Of a stretch of 64,000 nt of DNA, positions 50,989 through 60,401 are shown piece after piece (position 1 is the stretch's first letter; every line of letters starts with the position of its first letter). The notes under the pieces are model-generated. The model worked only from the letters and a program-made list of their open reading frames with translations. It had not been told where the DNA came from and did not search any database. The stretch is from Thalassotalea agarivorans (GTDB lineage Bacteria > Pseudomonadota > Gammaproteobacteria > Enterobacterales > Alteromonadaceae). The stretch is taken from contig NZ_AP027363.1 in assembly GCF_030295955.1 (NCBI RefSeq), positions 186,001 through 250,000 of the forward strand, given 5' to 3'. Both the position numbers and the translations under genes were made by a program.

Positions 50989-51997
50989 TAGCTAAATTGA
51001 TATTGGCTTCTGCAAGCTCCCGATTTTTTTGTTTCAGCAATTTATCGACGTACCTAAGCGTTTGCGTCTTTTCTGCAATGGTATCGTCGAGCAAAGATTC
51101 AAGCTCTTGTAAAATTTGTGCACTACTTGCGTGATGAGCTACCGCATTGTTATCGTCAATGGTTTGATGCTGGTTTATAGAACCTGTAAGCTCTACGTCC
51201 ATTTCTTGCGCCACCGTTTCCACTTGCTCAGTGTCTATAGTGGTGAGCTCTTCGAGAAAGGTAAACAACAATAATCTATCAACAAAAATATTGATTTTAC
51301 GCGGCACACCGCCTGTTTTTTCATGAACAATACGCAATGCATCATCGGTAAATAGTTGTTCAAACTTGCAACCTGCATGTGCAAGACGATGATTTACATA
51401 TTGTTTCACATCATCTTCTGACAAAGGTTTCAAATGGGCAGAAGCAATTATGCGTTGCCTAAATTGCTCCATGTTAGGCTTTTGAATAATGTCTTTTAAT
51501 TCTTCTTGTCCAAGCAGAAAGCTTTGTAGTAATGGCTTAGCTTCTTTTTGAAAGTTTGACAGCATACGCAGTTCTTCAATGGTTTCAGCGGGCAAGTTTT
51601 GTGCTTCGTCGACAATTAAGAGCGCGCGTTTACCTTGGCTATGTAAGGTCGACAAAAAGTCTTCTATACCTTTGAGAATATCTGCTTTGTTGTCGCTCGA
51701 GAAAAAAGCGCCTAATTCAGAAGCAATCAGTTTTAACAGTGCTTCTGGTGTTAAGTTTGAGGTAACAATTTGAATAGCGACGATATTGTCGTCTTCGATA
51801 TTTTGTAGCAAGCTTTTCGCAATTGTGGTCTTCCCTGTGCCAATTGGCCCTGTGATCACAATAAAGCCTTCACCTTGATCTAATCCGTATTGCAGGTAGC
51901 TGAGTGCTCGCTTGTGATGATTTGATGCAAAGAAAAACTTCGGATCAGGGCTTAACTGAAACGGTTTTTCTTTAAGGCCAAAATAACTCTGATACAT
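50972..51997 (-). CDS. XrtA-associated AAA ATPase (ExeA-like)
   Basis: A 341-residue P-loop ATPase. It begins MYQSYFGLKEKPFQLSPDP, typical of the ExeA-like ATPases of exosortase loci, with Walker A GPIGTGKTT (about 51-59), Walker B LLIVDEAQNL and a C-terminal coiled segment. Its exact role in exopolysaccharide or PEP-CTERM systems is not known; general secretion or assembly ATPase function is assumed. It is the last gene of the minus-strand set that starts at 56673, with no gap to the outer-membrane protein gene. Confidence 0.87.
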   Translation of the reverse strand: MYQSYFGLKEKPFQLSPDPKFFFASNHHKRALSYLQYGLDQGEGFIVITGPIGTGKTTIAKSLLQNIEDDNIVAIQIVTSNLTPEALLKLIASELGAFFSSDNKADILKGIEDFLSTLHSQGKRALLIVDEAQNLPAETIEELRMLSNFQKEAKPLLQSFLLGQEELKDIIQKPNMEQFRQRIIASAHLKPLSEDDVKQYVNHRLAHAGCKFEQLFTDDALRIVHEKTGGVPRKINIFVDRLLLFTFLEELTTIDTEQVETVAQEMDVELTGSINQHQTIDDNNAVAHHASSAQILQELESLLDDTIAEKTQTLRYVDKLLKQKNRELAEANINLAKNADG

Positions 51998-53572
51998 TTA
52001 AAATTCCTTGTTTAGCCTAAAAAATATACGATTTTCCTGGTAAATATACAACTCGTCGGTTGAAAGTCGATTGAGGTGATTAGCGCCAATGGTAATGTTT
52101 AGTTCTTCAGCTAAGTCCTTTTCATAGGCTAATTCAGAGCGAAAATAACGGTTACTTGTCTCAGATTCTGTTTGATAAGCAAGGTATTGCAAATTAGCAC
52201 TTCCCGTTAGTCTGATGCGGGTATCTTCCGACAAGTCGCGTGAAATTGACAGCGATATACTGCCATAGACGTCTTCTTGCCCGGAGGCAAGGGCTTCTCG
52301 ATCATTAGCTTGTGCTGTGAGTGTAATACGTGTGCGGCGTAGCGCTAACTCTGAGGTAGCTGTTAAGCGCCTATTGAGTGAGTATTGATAGTCCACTACA
52401 GGCTCATAATTGTTTAGTTGAGTAAGGGTGTAGTTTTCTGGATTAATGGTTTCATCTTCTTGTAGGTAGCAGTCGGCAGGTTCGACTGTATCTTGCGGAC
52501 ACCAATAAAATCCGCTTGCTGTTACAACATAGTTATCTCGAGTGAACGCTTCAATTTGCTCTGTGTAAGAAATACTATTAGTTAAACGTTTGTTGCGGTG
52601 CCTAATCGATAAGCCATATGCTTTACCATAAAAGCGTTGTGAGTAACTGGCTTCCATTTCGGTGCGTCTTGTCGGTTGCCATGCTGTGCTGATATCCCAA
52701 AAATCATCTTGCTGTGGATCATCTGCGTTTAGTGGCGTGTTGTAACTCGCATCTATGTACCAGCGTGGTGTTACCAACCAGCGCAGACCAGCGCCCGCCG
52801 CCTGGCTTCCTAATGCCAATCCATTATTAATATTACCTTTTGAGTCTTCGTCAAAATAACGCACGAACGGCACTAAATCTATATTTGTAATTAAGCCTAC
52901 TTTGGCTTCAACAACATAATATTCACCGTCTCGGTCACCATCTTGTTGGGTATTGAATGAGCCGTTAACCTGCCAAAATAACATACGCGCGCCGCTGCCA
53001 TTTTGTGTGGATAGGTCGACCTGCACACGCTCGCTGTTGCCGATATCATCTTCATATTCTGTGTTTGAATAAATAGCCGATAGAGTGGTTTCTGTATGGC
53101 GATTAAAAATATCGTAGGAGGCGCCACCTGAATAAGACACGCGCTGAACTAAATCGCCACTTACTAAATCTGCCAATGCATTTCTAAACTGGTTACGAGA
53201 TTGAAAGGACACGCTGGCATCACCAAATAAACGAATCCCTTGTGGCCAAAGCAAAATGCTGCCATCGACATTGCCGGTATGATAATCGTCATTTAAATCA
53301 CTGTCGTGACTATAGGTGGCATAGATACTGTGAGAATTAAAGTTAAACTCAATATCCTGACTTTGATAGGTTTCTTGTAAAGTAACACCGTATTGGCCCA
53401 CTAAACTTTGGGTACGATTGTAGCGCGTGAGCTCAACATTGTCGGTCCACGTTTCGTCTAACGTAACTCCCGGTGTGAATCGCCATTCTTGCCCTAAGGT
53501 GCTGCAGCTAAAAACACTAGAAATTATTATTATTATTTTTAAAAGGTATTTATTTGTAATAGCCGTACCCAT
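51998..53572 (-). CDS. PEP-CTERM-system outer-membrane beta-barrel protein (TIGR03016 type)
   Basis: A 524-residue protein with a signal peptide (cleavage near TLGQ, residue 28) and alternating amphipathic strands throughout, e.g. VGQYGVTLQETYQS and LAYEKDLAEELNITIGANH, ending in a Phe (RLNKEF) as outer-membrane barrels do. The family is found with exosortase/exopolysaccharide genes and may form the export channel. Its ATG lies inside the end of the tyrosine kinase gene (23-base overlap) with no clear Shine-Dalgarno, so translational coupling is likely. Confidence 0.83.
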   Translation of the reverse strand: MGTAITNKYLLKIIIIISSVFSCSTLGQEWRFTPGVTLDETWTDNVELTRYNRTQSLVGQYGVTLQETYQSQDIEFNFNSHSIYATYSHDSDLNDDYHTGNVDGSILLWPQGIRLFGDASVSFQSRNQFRNALADLVSGDLVQRVSYSGGASYDIFNRHTETTLSAIYSNTEYEDDIGNSERVQVDLSTQNGSGARMLFWQVNGSFNTQQDGDRDGEYYVVEAKVGLITNIDLVPFVRYFDEDSKGNINNGLALGSQAAGAGLRWLVTPRWYIDASYNTPLNADDPQQDDFWDISTAWQPTRRTEMEASYSQRFYGKAYGLSIRHRNKRLTNSISYTEQIEAFTRDNYVVTASGFYWCPQDTVEPADCYLQEDETINPENYTLTQLNNYEPVVDYQYSLNRRLTATSELALRRTRITLTAQANDREALASGQEDVYGSISLSISRDLSEDTRIRLTGSANLQYLAYQTESETSNRYFRSELAYEKDLAEELNITIGANHLNRLSTDELYIYQENRIFFRLNKEF

Positions 53573-54434
53573 AATAGCCGTATTTATCCTTGTGCGACCT
53601 TACCGATTTATTGATAACGAACCCTATAGCTAACTCTTCACTTAACTGTTCAGTAGCTTCCGTAATGTTGGCGAGTTGAGTTTTAGACTCTTCAACGACA
53701 ATAATTGCTTGCCCCACGTGTTCAGATAGCACAACCGTTTCTGTGATACCAACAATAGGTGGACAATCAAAGATAACGAGTCTATCCGGATATCGCTTTG
53801 CTAGCTCTTTGGCTAACGATTTCATGCGTTCACTAGCCAATAACTCATTGGACAGGTGATGCACCTTACCCGAAGGTATGAGCTTAAAATTATCTATATT
53901 GGTGTTGTATATTACCTCACCGATATCATTTTTTTCGTGCAGCAAGTACTCCATCAACCCTTCTGTATCTGGTACACCTAATTCTCTATTGATACTTGGT
54001 CGCAACACGTCAGCGTCAACTAGTAAAACTGTTTTATCCTGCTCTAATGCGATACTTAGTGCCAAATTAATAGATACAAAGGTTTTCCCCTCATTAGGCT
54101 TACTGCTAGACACCATCACTAAGTTACTGTTGTCGAGCGTTTGCCCAATGCGACCAAAGGCATTGTTTAAAACTTTGCGTTTTATTTGTCTAAATTCTTC
54201 TTTAATGTTTTTGCGATTACCTTCGTCAATCAAGTAACCACGCTCATTCATCGATTCCGTGTCAACACACACAGTTAGATTGCCGCTGGCGGTCGCCGCT
54301 TCTTCTATCGGCTGCGTTGTTGCAACAGGTGTTGACGCTGCAGGTGCTTCTTGCTCTGTAACTTGCGGCTGCTCTGCAGTAGCTTTCGCTTGTGCCGCTT
54401 TCTGTTTCGCTAGCGCTTTTTCAATTGTACTCAT
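53550..54434 (-). CDS. Exopolysaccharide tyrosine autokinase (BY-kinase)
   Basis: A 294-residue cytoplasmic BY-kinase domain protein. Walker A reads SSSKPNEGKTF, Walker A' VLLVDADVLRP and Walker B LVIFDCPPIVG. The C-terminus is a Tyr cluster (DKYGYYGYGYYK), the usual autophosphorylation site. A variable Ala/Gln-rich N-terminal segment precedes the domain. It works with the chain-length determinant encoded 15 bases upstream to control polymer export. Confidence 0.93.
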   Translation of the reverse strand: MSTIEKALAKQKAAQAKATAEQPQVTEQEAPAASTPVATTQPIEEAATASGNLTVCVDTESMNERGYLIDEGNRKNIKEEFRQIKRKVLNNAFGRIGQTLDNSNLVMVSSSKPNEGKTFVSINLALSIALEQDKTVLLVDADVLRPSINRELGVPDTEGLMEYLLHEKNDIGEVIYNTNIDNFKLIPSGKVHHLSNELLASERMKSLAKELAKRYPDRLVIFDCPPIVGITETVVLSEHVGQAIIVVEESKTQLANITEATEQLSEELAIGFVINKSVRSHKDKYGYYGYGYYK

Positions 54435-54449
54435 GTAAATCTCTTTTCG

Positions 54450-56021
54450 TTACGACAATAAGCCAGGAATGCTAAACACTGTTAAAAAGCCAATCAGCAG
54501 GATAAACAACAGCACGTTGGAAATAACAAATCCCCAGGTTCTTCTTCTGTGACTTTTAATCAGCCCAAGACTTTCTGTAGCAGACACAGAACCAAACACT
54601 GGTATACCAGTATTTGCGGTTAATTGATGGGCAGAGGTCACCACTGGGTTGATTTGTGATACCAACAAGGCTAAACCAATCCCTGTACCAAAACCAAAGA
54701 TAAGTACGCCAGTGGCAAACAATATTCTTTTAGGGCCTGCAGGTTTGTTTGGTTTTCTAGGTGGGTCAATTACCCTAAATTCAATTTTACTGGTTGATTG
54801 GTCTGCTTGTTTTGCAATTTGCGCCGTCTCTTTTCGTGACAACAGCTCTTCATACTTGCCTTTGGTGATTTCATAACCGCGGTTAAGCGCTGTTAGCTCA
54901 GCTTCAATTTCCGGCAAAATATGAATTTTTTCCTCAAGGTCATCGACTTGTCCTTGGTATTCATCTCGCCTTACTCTTATCGATGCTACCTGGCTTTCTA
55001 ACTGATTAACTTGTATTTGCAAACTTTGAATGACAGGGTTTTGCGAAAGCTTAGAACGAGCGTCTGTGCCACCACTATTTACATCTAAATAGGCTTGTAT
55101 TTCTTGGTCACGCAGTCTGTTTAAATCAGCGAGTCTGCGTTTTACCTCTTTCACGTCAGGGTGACGATCGGTGTAACGTAACAACAACGCGTCTAGATTC
55201 GCTTCTAGTTCAGCAATACGGTCATCGTAGGTAGTAGCAATGGCATTTTGATGTTTTATCTTACTTTGACCGCTTTTGATTTCATCTGGCGCAGCATAAA
55301 GTTGTGCTTTAGCATTCTCCAACTGCGACTCAGTTTCTCTTAAATTCAGATTAATTGCTTTGAGTTGTTCTTTAGCAATATTGAGTTTGTCATAGTAGCC
55401 ACCGTATTGATTTGGCAAGACATCGGCATTCTTCTGTTTGAAATCTGTTAAACGTGCTTCTGCAGCAACTAGGCGTTGTTCGTACTCTTTAATTTGCGCG
55501 TTAAGAAACTTCTGAGCTTCATCAGAATCAGAACGATTCTCTCCTAAGGTGTTCTCTATAAATACGCTGAGTGCACTTTGGACAACATTTTTGGCTATAT
55601 CTGGATCTTTATGTCGGTAGGTCACAGTAAAAATGTTTTCGTTACGACCGCCCACTTTTTGGATTTCGATATCATCTTTAAGATCATCAATCAGTTGATC
55701 AAATTGTTGTTCCGACGTGGTTTGAATATCGAGGTCAGTCATGCGAGCAATTCGCTCTAGATTTGGCCTACTTTTTAACGTTCGAATCATTAACCTGATT
55801 TGTGAATCGGTATCTGTTTGTACGGTAATACCTTTAAGCAAAGGTCCCAGAATACTTTGTGTATCTACATAGATACGTGCTTCTGATTCATATACGTCAT
55901 CAAGATTAGCAATAAATGCCCAACCGATAGGACAAATGAGCCATGTCGCTATAATGATATAGCGCCTTTTGATCCAAAGTCCCTTTGAGTAATCAACAAG
56001 CTGTTGAATTAGTTCCTGCAT
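54450..56021 (-). CDS. Polysaccharide chain-length determinant (Wzz/GNVR type, XrtA system)
   Basis: A 523-residue inner-membrane protein. There is a membrane segment at about residues 20-40 and a second near the Pro-rich PPRKPNKPAGPKR (about 420-445), with a third hydrophobic stretch at the C-terminus. The long intervening periplasmic region is rich in heptad-like coiled coil (RLVAAEARLTDFKQKNADV and similar). This is the polysaccharide co-polymerase pattern; it sets chain length in concert with the BY-kinase. Confidence 0.92.
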   Translation of the reverse strand: MQELIQQLVDYSKGLWIKRRYIIIATWLICPIGWAFIANLDDVYESEARIYVDTQSILGPLLKGITVQTDTDSQIRLMIRTLKSRPNLERIARMTDLDIQTTSEQQFDQLIDDLKDDIEIQKVGGRNENIFTVTYRHKDPDIAKNVVQSALSVFIENTLGENRSDSDEAQKFLNAQIKEYEQRLVAAEARLTDFKQKNADVLPNQYGGYYDKLNIAKEQLKAINLNLRETESQLENAKAQLYAAPDEIKSGQSKIKHQNAIATTYDDRIAELEANLDALLLRYTDRHPDVKEVKRRLADLNRLRDQEIQAYLDVNSGGTDARSKLSQNPVIQSLQIQVNQLESQVASIRVRRDEYQGQVDDLEEKIHILPEIEAELTALNRGYEITKGKYEELLSRKETAQIAKQADQSTSKIEFRVIDPPRKPNKPAGPKRILFATGVLIFGFGTGIGLALLVSQINPVVTSAHQLTANTGIPVFGSVSATESLGLIKSHRRRTWGFVISNVLLFILLIGFLTVFSIPGLLS

Positions 56022-56040
56022 TACGACCTCTAACTACCGT

Positions 56041-56673
56041 TTAAAACCAAGTTTCAGGAATAACAATGATATCGCCAGGCAGAACATCTACATTGGCGGT
56101 GATATCTCCATTTCGAATTAGGTCATCAATAAACACGTCATACTGCACTTGATTGCCGTCTTCTATGCGCACAAGCACTGCATCATTGCCGTCGGCAAAT
56201 TCCGTTAATCCACCGACCTGAATCATAACATCGAGTAAGGTCATGTTCTTTTTGTAGTTAACAAAGCGTGGGTTGGTTGCTTCACCTATCACTCTGATCT
56301 GTTCGCTAAATGGTCCAACAAAGTTATTTACCGTAACAGTGACAACTGGGTCACGAAGATAAGTAGCTAAGATACCTTCTATCGAACGTGCTAGTTCTGT
56401 AGGTGTTTTTCCTGATGCAGGAATGTCCTCAACCAATGAGGTTGTTATCATGCCATCTGGACGCACCACGAATGTGCCTGATACTTCAGGGTTACGCCAT
56501 ACAAAAATATTGACGACATCTCCCGCGCCAATGAGGTATTTGTATGATGTTATTTCTTTGGTGTCAGAAGGGTGCAGTGTGGCAGTTGGAAGCGGATTTG
56601 AGCTACACCCCAACAACATAAATGAGACAAAACTCACTACAGACAACACTTTAGTCAGTGCTTTATTATCCAT
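56041..56673 (-). CDS. Polysaccharide export lipoprotein (Wza-like, XrtA system)
   Basis: A 210-residue protein with a lipoprotein signal (FMLLGC then Ser). The polysaccharide-export domain (YLIGAGDVVNIFVWRNPEVSG) and a SLBB-type region (IRVIGEATNPRFV, LLDVMIQVGGLTEFADG) follow. The start at 56673 is chosen since AAGGT stands 6 bases before that ATG; an in-frame ATG 7 codons upstream has no such site. It leads the export operon running toward 50972. Confidence 0.9.
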   Translation of the reverse strand: MDNKALTKVLSVVSFVSFMLLGCSSNPLPTATLHPSDTKEITSYKYLIGAGDVVNIFVWRNPEVSGTFVVRPDGMITTSLVEDIPASGKTPTELARSIEGILATYLRDPVVTVTVNNFVGPFSEQIRVIGEATNPRFVNYKKNMTLLDVMIQVGGLTEFADGNDAVLVRIEDGNQVQYDVFIDDLIRNGDITANVDVLPGDIIVIPETWF

Positions 56674-56837
56674 GGCATTACCTTTTTTATACATTTTTTG
56701 AACAACTCTTATTCAAATCTATATTTATTTCGCAAAAATTTCAAAAAACTTGCACTTATTTTAAACACTTATAGTATTTTATTTATACAGGTTAGTTAAC
56801 GATCTGTTAAATTATTTTTATAAAAAGGGATAAAAGG

Positions 56838-58241
56838 ATGCAAGAAAAGAAGTTTAAGGATTTATCCACAGCGAGTAGATCACTGTTATTAGTCGAATTT
56901 TTCATACTTATCGGTGCCTTAGCTCTTGCCTTGTTTCTTAACGACCAATTCAATTTTGTTGATCAAAAACAGTTACTTTTGAGCCAACTTTTTGTTCACG
57001 CATTGATTTTTGGCTTTTGTCACCTACTTACCGCCCTGTCATTAGGTCTGTACAACTCAAAGATTAGAGATAATTTTGTCCGATTAGTGCAAAGAGAAGT
57101 TATTTCTTTTGCGATCGGCTTTTCAATATTGTTTTCCTTTGCCTTATTGTTTAGTTGGTATCAAATAGCCATAGAGCTTATTGCGCTCGCGTCCTTTTTA
57201 GCGTTTCTCGGCATTTTAGTACTGCGTTATATTGCGCAGAAGACCGCACTCTTTGGTTTTCAAAAGCGCCGTGTGGTTGTGCTTGGGGCGGGTGAACGAG
57301 CGTCAATTATTGAAAAACGTATGCGCCGCAAAGTCGATAGACAAGGTTTCAGCCTACTCGGTTTTGTACCCATGGAAGGTGATATGGACGGCGGTATCGT
57401 AAATGAACACAAACTATCAAGTGATCTATCTATCGTGCATTATGCGCTCGAAAATGAAATCAATGAGATTGTCATCGCTAGCGATGAACGCAGAAACAAC
57501 CTCCCGATAGAAGAGCTTTTTGCTTGTAAAGTTCGTGGCATTGAAATTACCGATATCCTCGACTTTATTGAAAGAGAAACCGGACAAATAGCGGTCAATT
57601 TGATTTATCCAAGTTGGGTGATTTACTCGTCAGGGTTTGCCTCGCCCAACTATCTACGAAATGCCCTAGATTGGGTCTTTAATGCCAGCATGGCCTTCGT
57701 CTTGTTGTTATTTACTTGGCCGTTCATGTTACTCACGGTGCTGGCGATAAAACTGGAAGAAGGCCCCTCGGCATCCGTGTTTTATCATCAAGTTAGGGTG
57801 GGGCTAAATGGCAAACTATTTAAAATAGTGAAGTTTCGCAGCATGCGTGAAGACGCGGAGAAAGATGGTGTGAAATGGGCTAAAACTGATGATGACCGCA
57901 CCACCAAAGTGGGTGCGTTTATTCGAAAATATCGTGTTGATGAATTACCACAAATCTACAATGTTATGCGCGGTGATATGGGCTTTGTCGGCCCTCGACC
58001 AGAACGCCCTGAATTCGTTGAAACGTTAGTCGATGAAATTCCATATTACAATGAGCGACACAATGTAAAACCGGGTCTAACCGGTTGGGCACAGCTAAAA
58101 TACCCGTATGGTGCAACTACTGAAGATGCCATGGAAAAATTAAAATTTGATTTGTATTACATTAAGCATCGCAGTTTTACGCTAGATTTACTGATATTAA
58201 TCCGCACTGCTGAAGTGGTTGTATTTGGTAAAGGGCGCTAA
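56838..58241 (+). CDS. Initiating sugar transferase of the XrtA/PEP-CTERM exopolysaccharide system
   Basis: A 467-residue membrane protein. Four or five N-terminal membrane segments precede a Rossmann-like region (VVVLGAGERASI) and a C-terminal bacterial sugar transferase domain (about 270-467) with KIVKFRSMREDAEKDG, RKYRVDELPQIYNVMRGDM and VGPRPERPEF. It transfers the first sugar phosphate onto undecaprenyl phosphate. It is transcribed opposite to the neighbouring genes on both sides; its stop overlaps the stop of the convergent deacetylase gene. GGGA lies 8 bases before the ATG. Confidence 0.92.
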   Translation: MQEKKFKDLSTASRSLLLVEFFILIGALALALFLNDQFNFVDQKQLLLSQLFVHALIFGFCHLLTALSLGLYNSKIRDNFVRLVQREVISFAIGFSILFSFALLFSWYQIAIELIALASFLAFLGILVLRYIAQKTALFGFQKRRVVVLGAGERASIIEKRMRRKVDRQGFSLLGFVPMEGDMDGGIVNEHKLSSDLSIVHYALENEINEIVIASDERRNNLPIEELFACKVRGIEITDILDFIERETGQIAVNLIYPSWVIYSSGFASPNYLRNALDWVFNASMAFVLLLFTWPFMLLTVLAIKLEEGPSASVFYHQVRVGLNGKLFKIVKFRSMREDAEKDGVKWAKTDDDRTTKVGAFIRKYRVDELPQIYNVMRGDMGFVGPRPERPEFVETLVDEIPYYNERHNVKPGLTGWAQLKYPYGATTEDAMEKLKFDLYYIKHRSFTLDLLILIRTAEVVVFGKGR

Positions 58242-59230
58242 GCTAAAAAGAGCGCAATAGATGCTTCTAATACACGTTTTTTAAGTGCCGTGGTTGAGCA
58301 ATTACCGTCTACTGAAAAGCGTCTAAGCTGAAAGACATCGCAGTCGTTTTTATTAATGCCCCCCATAAAACTGAAGGCAAAAGGATAGCCATGGTGCTGT
58401 AACAGGGAAATTGTGTCCTGATTAAAACTGTCTTTACCACCTACCGGGTAAGCAAAGAATCGTTGATTCACAGGTAAGTGAGCATCTATTTCTGCTAATG
58501 CGTGTGAAATTTCTTCAGATTGCTCTGATTTATCTAACTGCGCCAAAATACGATGAGTGCGAGTTTGTGAGCCGATTTCCATACCAGCTGTTTGCATCTC
58601 AGCCAACATAGTCCAATCCATAAACAGTGGTGCTTGTTTGACTTGTTCTAGGCTATTAGCACTGTTAACCGCGTTTCGCAGGGTCTCTAGAACGTTTTCT
58701 AAAGTAGTGGAATCGTCATGCTTAACACTGTTTAGTACTTGTTTGATACACAAGGAGGGGTCGTCAATGACTAAGGACGAGATCTTAAGTAGCGACGACA
58801 AATCGATACTATTTGCAAGGCAAGCTTTCACTAAATACGCAATTTCGTCCCACCAAGGTACAGTATTTTGAGCGATAAAATCAGTTGCTACGAAGAAACT
58901 TGCTGGTATACCACGTGCGTTTAATAATGGAAAAGCGGATTGATAATTGTCAATGTAGCCGTCGTCAAAGGTGATACAGGCATATCTATCATCTTCTAGC
59001 GATTGGGTTTGCAACTTCTGCTGCAACTGCTCTAACGTTAGTAAGGTAAAGTGTTTCTCATAAAAACTAAGGTGTTTATCAAACGTTTCAACATCGCAAC
59101 TAAACACATTTGGGTCAAAAGGTGTGCTTGATGGATCACCGATGCGATGATAATTAAACACATATAGTCCTTTTGGCCGACAAGCCCACAAAAAAGGCGT
59201 TTTTGCTAATAGTTTAATCGCTTTGCTCAT
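58238..59230 (-). CDS. Polysaccharide deacetylase (NodB-fold)
   Basis: A 330-residue NodB-domain protein. Motif 1 is ITFDDGYIDNY, preceded by YVFNYHRIGD. Later conserved parts include MEIGSQTRTHRIL and FAYPVGGKDSFNQ. The start at 59230 (MSKAIKLL) is taken because AAGGA lies a few bases before it and it overlaps the upstream gene by 17 bases; the longer frame reading into that gene is not credible. It probably removes acetyl groups from exopolysaccharide intermediates, a common gene in XrtA clusters. Confidence 0.87.
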   Translation of the reverse strand: MSKAIKLLAKTPFLWACRPKGLYVFNYHRIGDPSSTPFDPNVFSCDVETFDKHLSFYEKHFTLLTLEQLQQKLQTQSLEDDRYACITFDDGYIDNYQSAFPLLNARGIPASFFVATDFIAQNTVPWWDEIAYLVKACLANSIDLSSLLKISSLVIDDPSLCIKQVLNSVKHDDSTTLENVLETLRNAVNSANSLEQVKQAPLFMDWTMLAEMQTAGMEIGSQTRTHRILAQLDKSEQSEEISHALAEIDAHLPVNQRFFAYPVGGKDSFNQDTISLLQHHGYPFAFSFMGGINKNDCDVFQLRRFSVDGNCSTTALKKRVLEASIALFLA

Positions 59231-60401
59231 TGTCTTCCTTGTACTTATAGGTCGGCGCTGCAACGACATAATCCCTGTACAGATGAGGGTTACCCTGTTC
59301 ATTTGCTTCGGCAGCTTTTGCGATGTTATACATTTCTCTTGCAGAGACATAATGCAACAAATAGTCTTTGCCGTCATTGTACTTGTCATCTAAATATTGG
59401 CACATGTCCGCAAATGGTTGCCCTAACAATGTTGGCATATCAACTTCTTGTGTTCCATGTGTGTGCACTTTGATGAAAATCCACTCTTCTTTACCGGCCA
59501 CGCTAATACCGCTATTCACCCAAAGATCAATCCTATCTTTGGTCGGTGGCATACTGGTGCGTACATCACTATTTTCTATTTGTGGAAAAACACCTTTCTT
59601 ACGACGTTTCCAATTTAATCCTAAGGGACCTGTGATCAACATTAAATCGCCAGATGCAGGTTTACCTGCTTTTACTGAAACGCCTTTATCATGTGATTTT
59701 GGCTGTCCTGGAGTATCTGTCGCATAGTATATTTCGTTGGCAAAAGCCGGCTGTGTATCGCTCGGCGCGGACGGAAATGTCATATCGACAAAACATCCTG
59801 TATTTTTTAACACAATTAGTTCATCATCAACGCCACACATACGCCCATCAGGTCGACTGTTGTTGAGGCACCAATTGCCATGGATAAACGCATATTGAAG
59901 CTTGTTTGTTTCTTCATGGCGCACGAAAGCACCATGTTTTTCGTGCAATAGTTCGGTAAAACTATTTAGGGTGTTGGTAAGGTTTTCATGGGTGTCGTTG
60001 TCATGATGCAAATGCACTTCTATCTCGCCAAATCCTTGCTGACAAAGGTGCGCAATTTTATTTAAATGCTCTTCTCTGTACTCTTCTTCTGGATAGAAAA
60101 ATGAGTGCTTGGGATAACATCCGTCGCTATCTTTAAATTGGCCAGCAACTTTAGGGTATAGCTGGTGCCATTGATCTACTCTAAAACGTTCTTGTTCCAG
60201 CGAAATATCTTTACCCCATTGCGGCTCATAGTGGTCAACAAAACAAAAAAGGACATGTTTGGTGGTGTTGTTAGGTACCTTTTTCTTGAACAGTTTGCGT
60301 TTTAGGTAATGTGATAGCCACAAATGAATGTGTTTTTTACGAATAATGAACACGACCAAGCCAAGTAATAACAAACACCCTAAAATAAGCACACTGATCA
60401 T
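59214..60401 (-). CDS. Membrane-anchored protein of unknown function, divergent deacetylase-like
   Basis: A 395-residue protein with one N-terminal membrane anchor (about residues 2-20) and a large soluble part. Conserved-looking His/Asp motifs include FCFVDHYEPQWG, EVHLHHDNDTHENL, YAFIHGNWCLNNSR and KVHTHGTQ. The placing of Asp-His and His-His pairs hints at a divergent polysaccharide deacetylase fold, but the canonical TFDDGP is absent. The ATG at 60401 overlaps the upstream glycosyltransferase stop (ATGA) and has AAGGA 8 bases before it. It is surrounded by exopolysaccharide genes, so a role in polymer modification is likely. Confidence 0.7.
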   Translation of the reverse strand: MISVLILGCLLLLGLVVFIIRKKHIHLWLSHYLKRKLFKKKVPNNTTKHVLFCFVDHYEPQWGKDISLEQERFRVDQWHQLYPKVAGQFKDSDGCYPKHSFFYPEEEYREEHLNKIAHLCQQGFGEIEVHLHHDNDTHENLTNTLNSFTELLHEKHGAFVRHEETNKLQYAFIHGNWCLNNSRPDGRMCGVDDELIVLKNTGCFVDMTFPSAPSDTQPAFANEIYYATDTPGQPKSHDKGVSVKAGKPASGDLMLITGPLGLNWKRRKKGVFPQIENSDVRTSMPPTKDRIDLWVNSGISVAGKEEWIFIKVHTHGTQEVDMPTLLGQPFADMCQYLDDKYNDGKDYLLHYVSAREMYNIAKAAEANEQGNPHLYRDYVVAAPTYKYKEDNEQSD

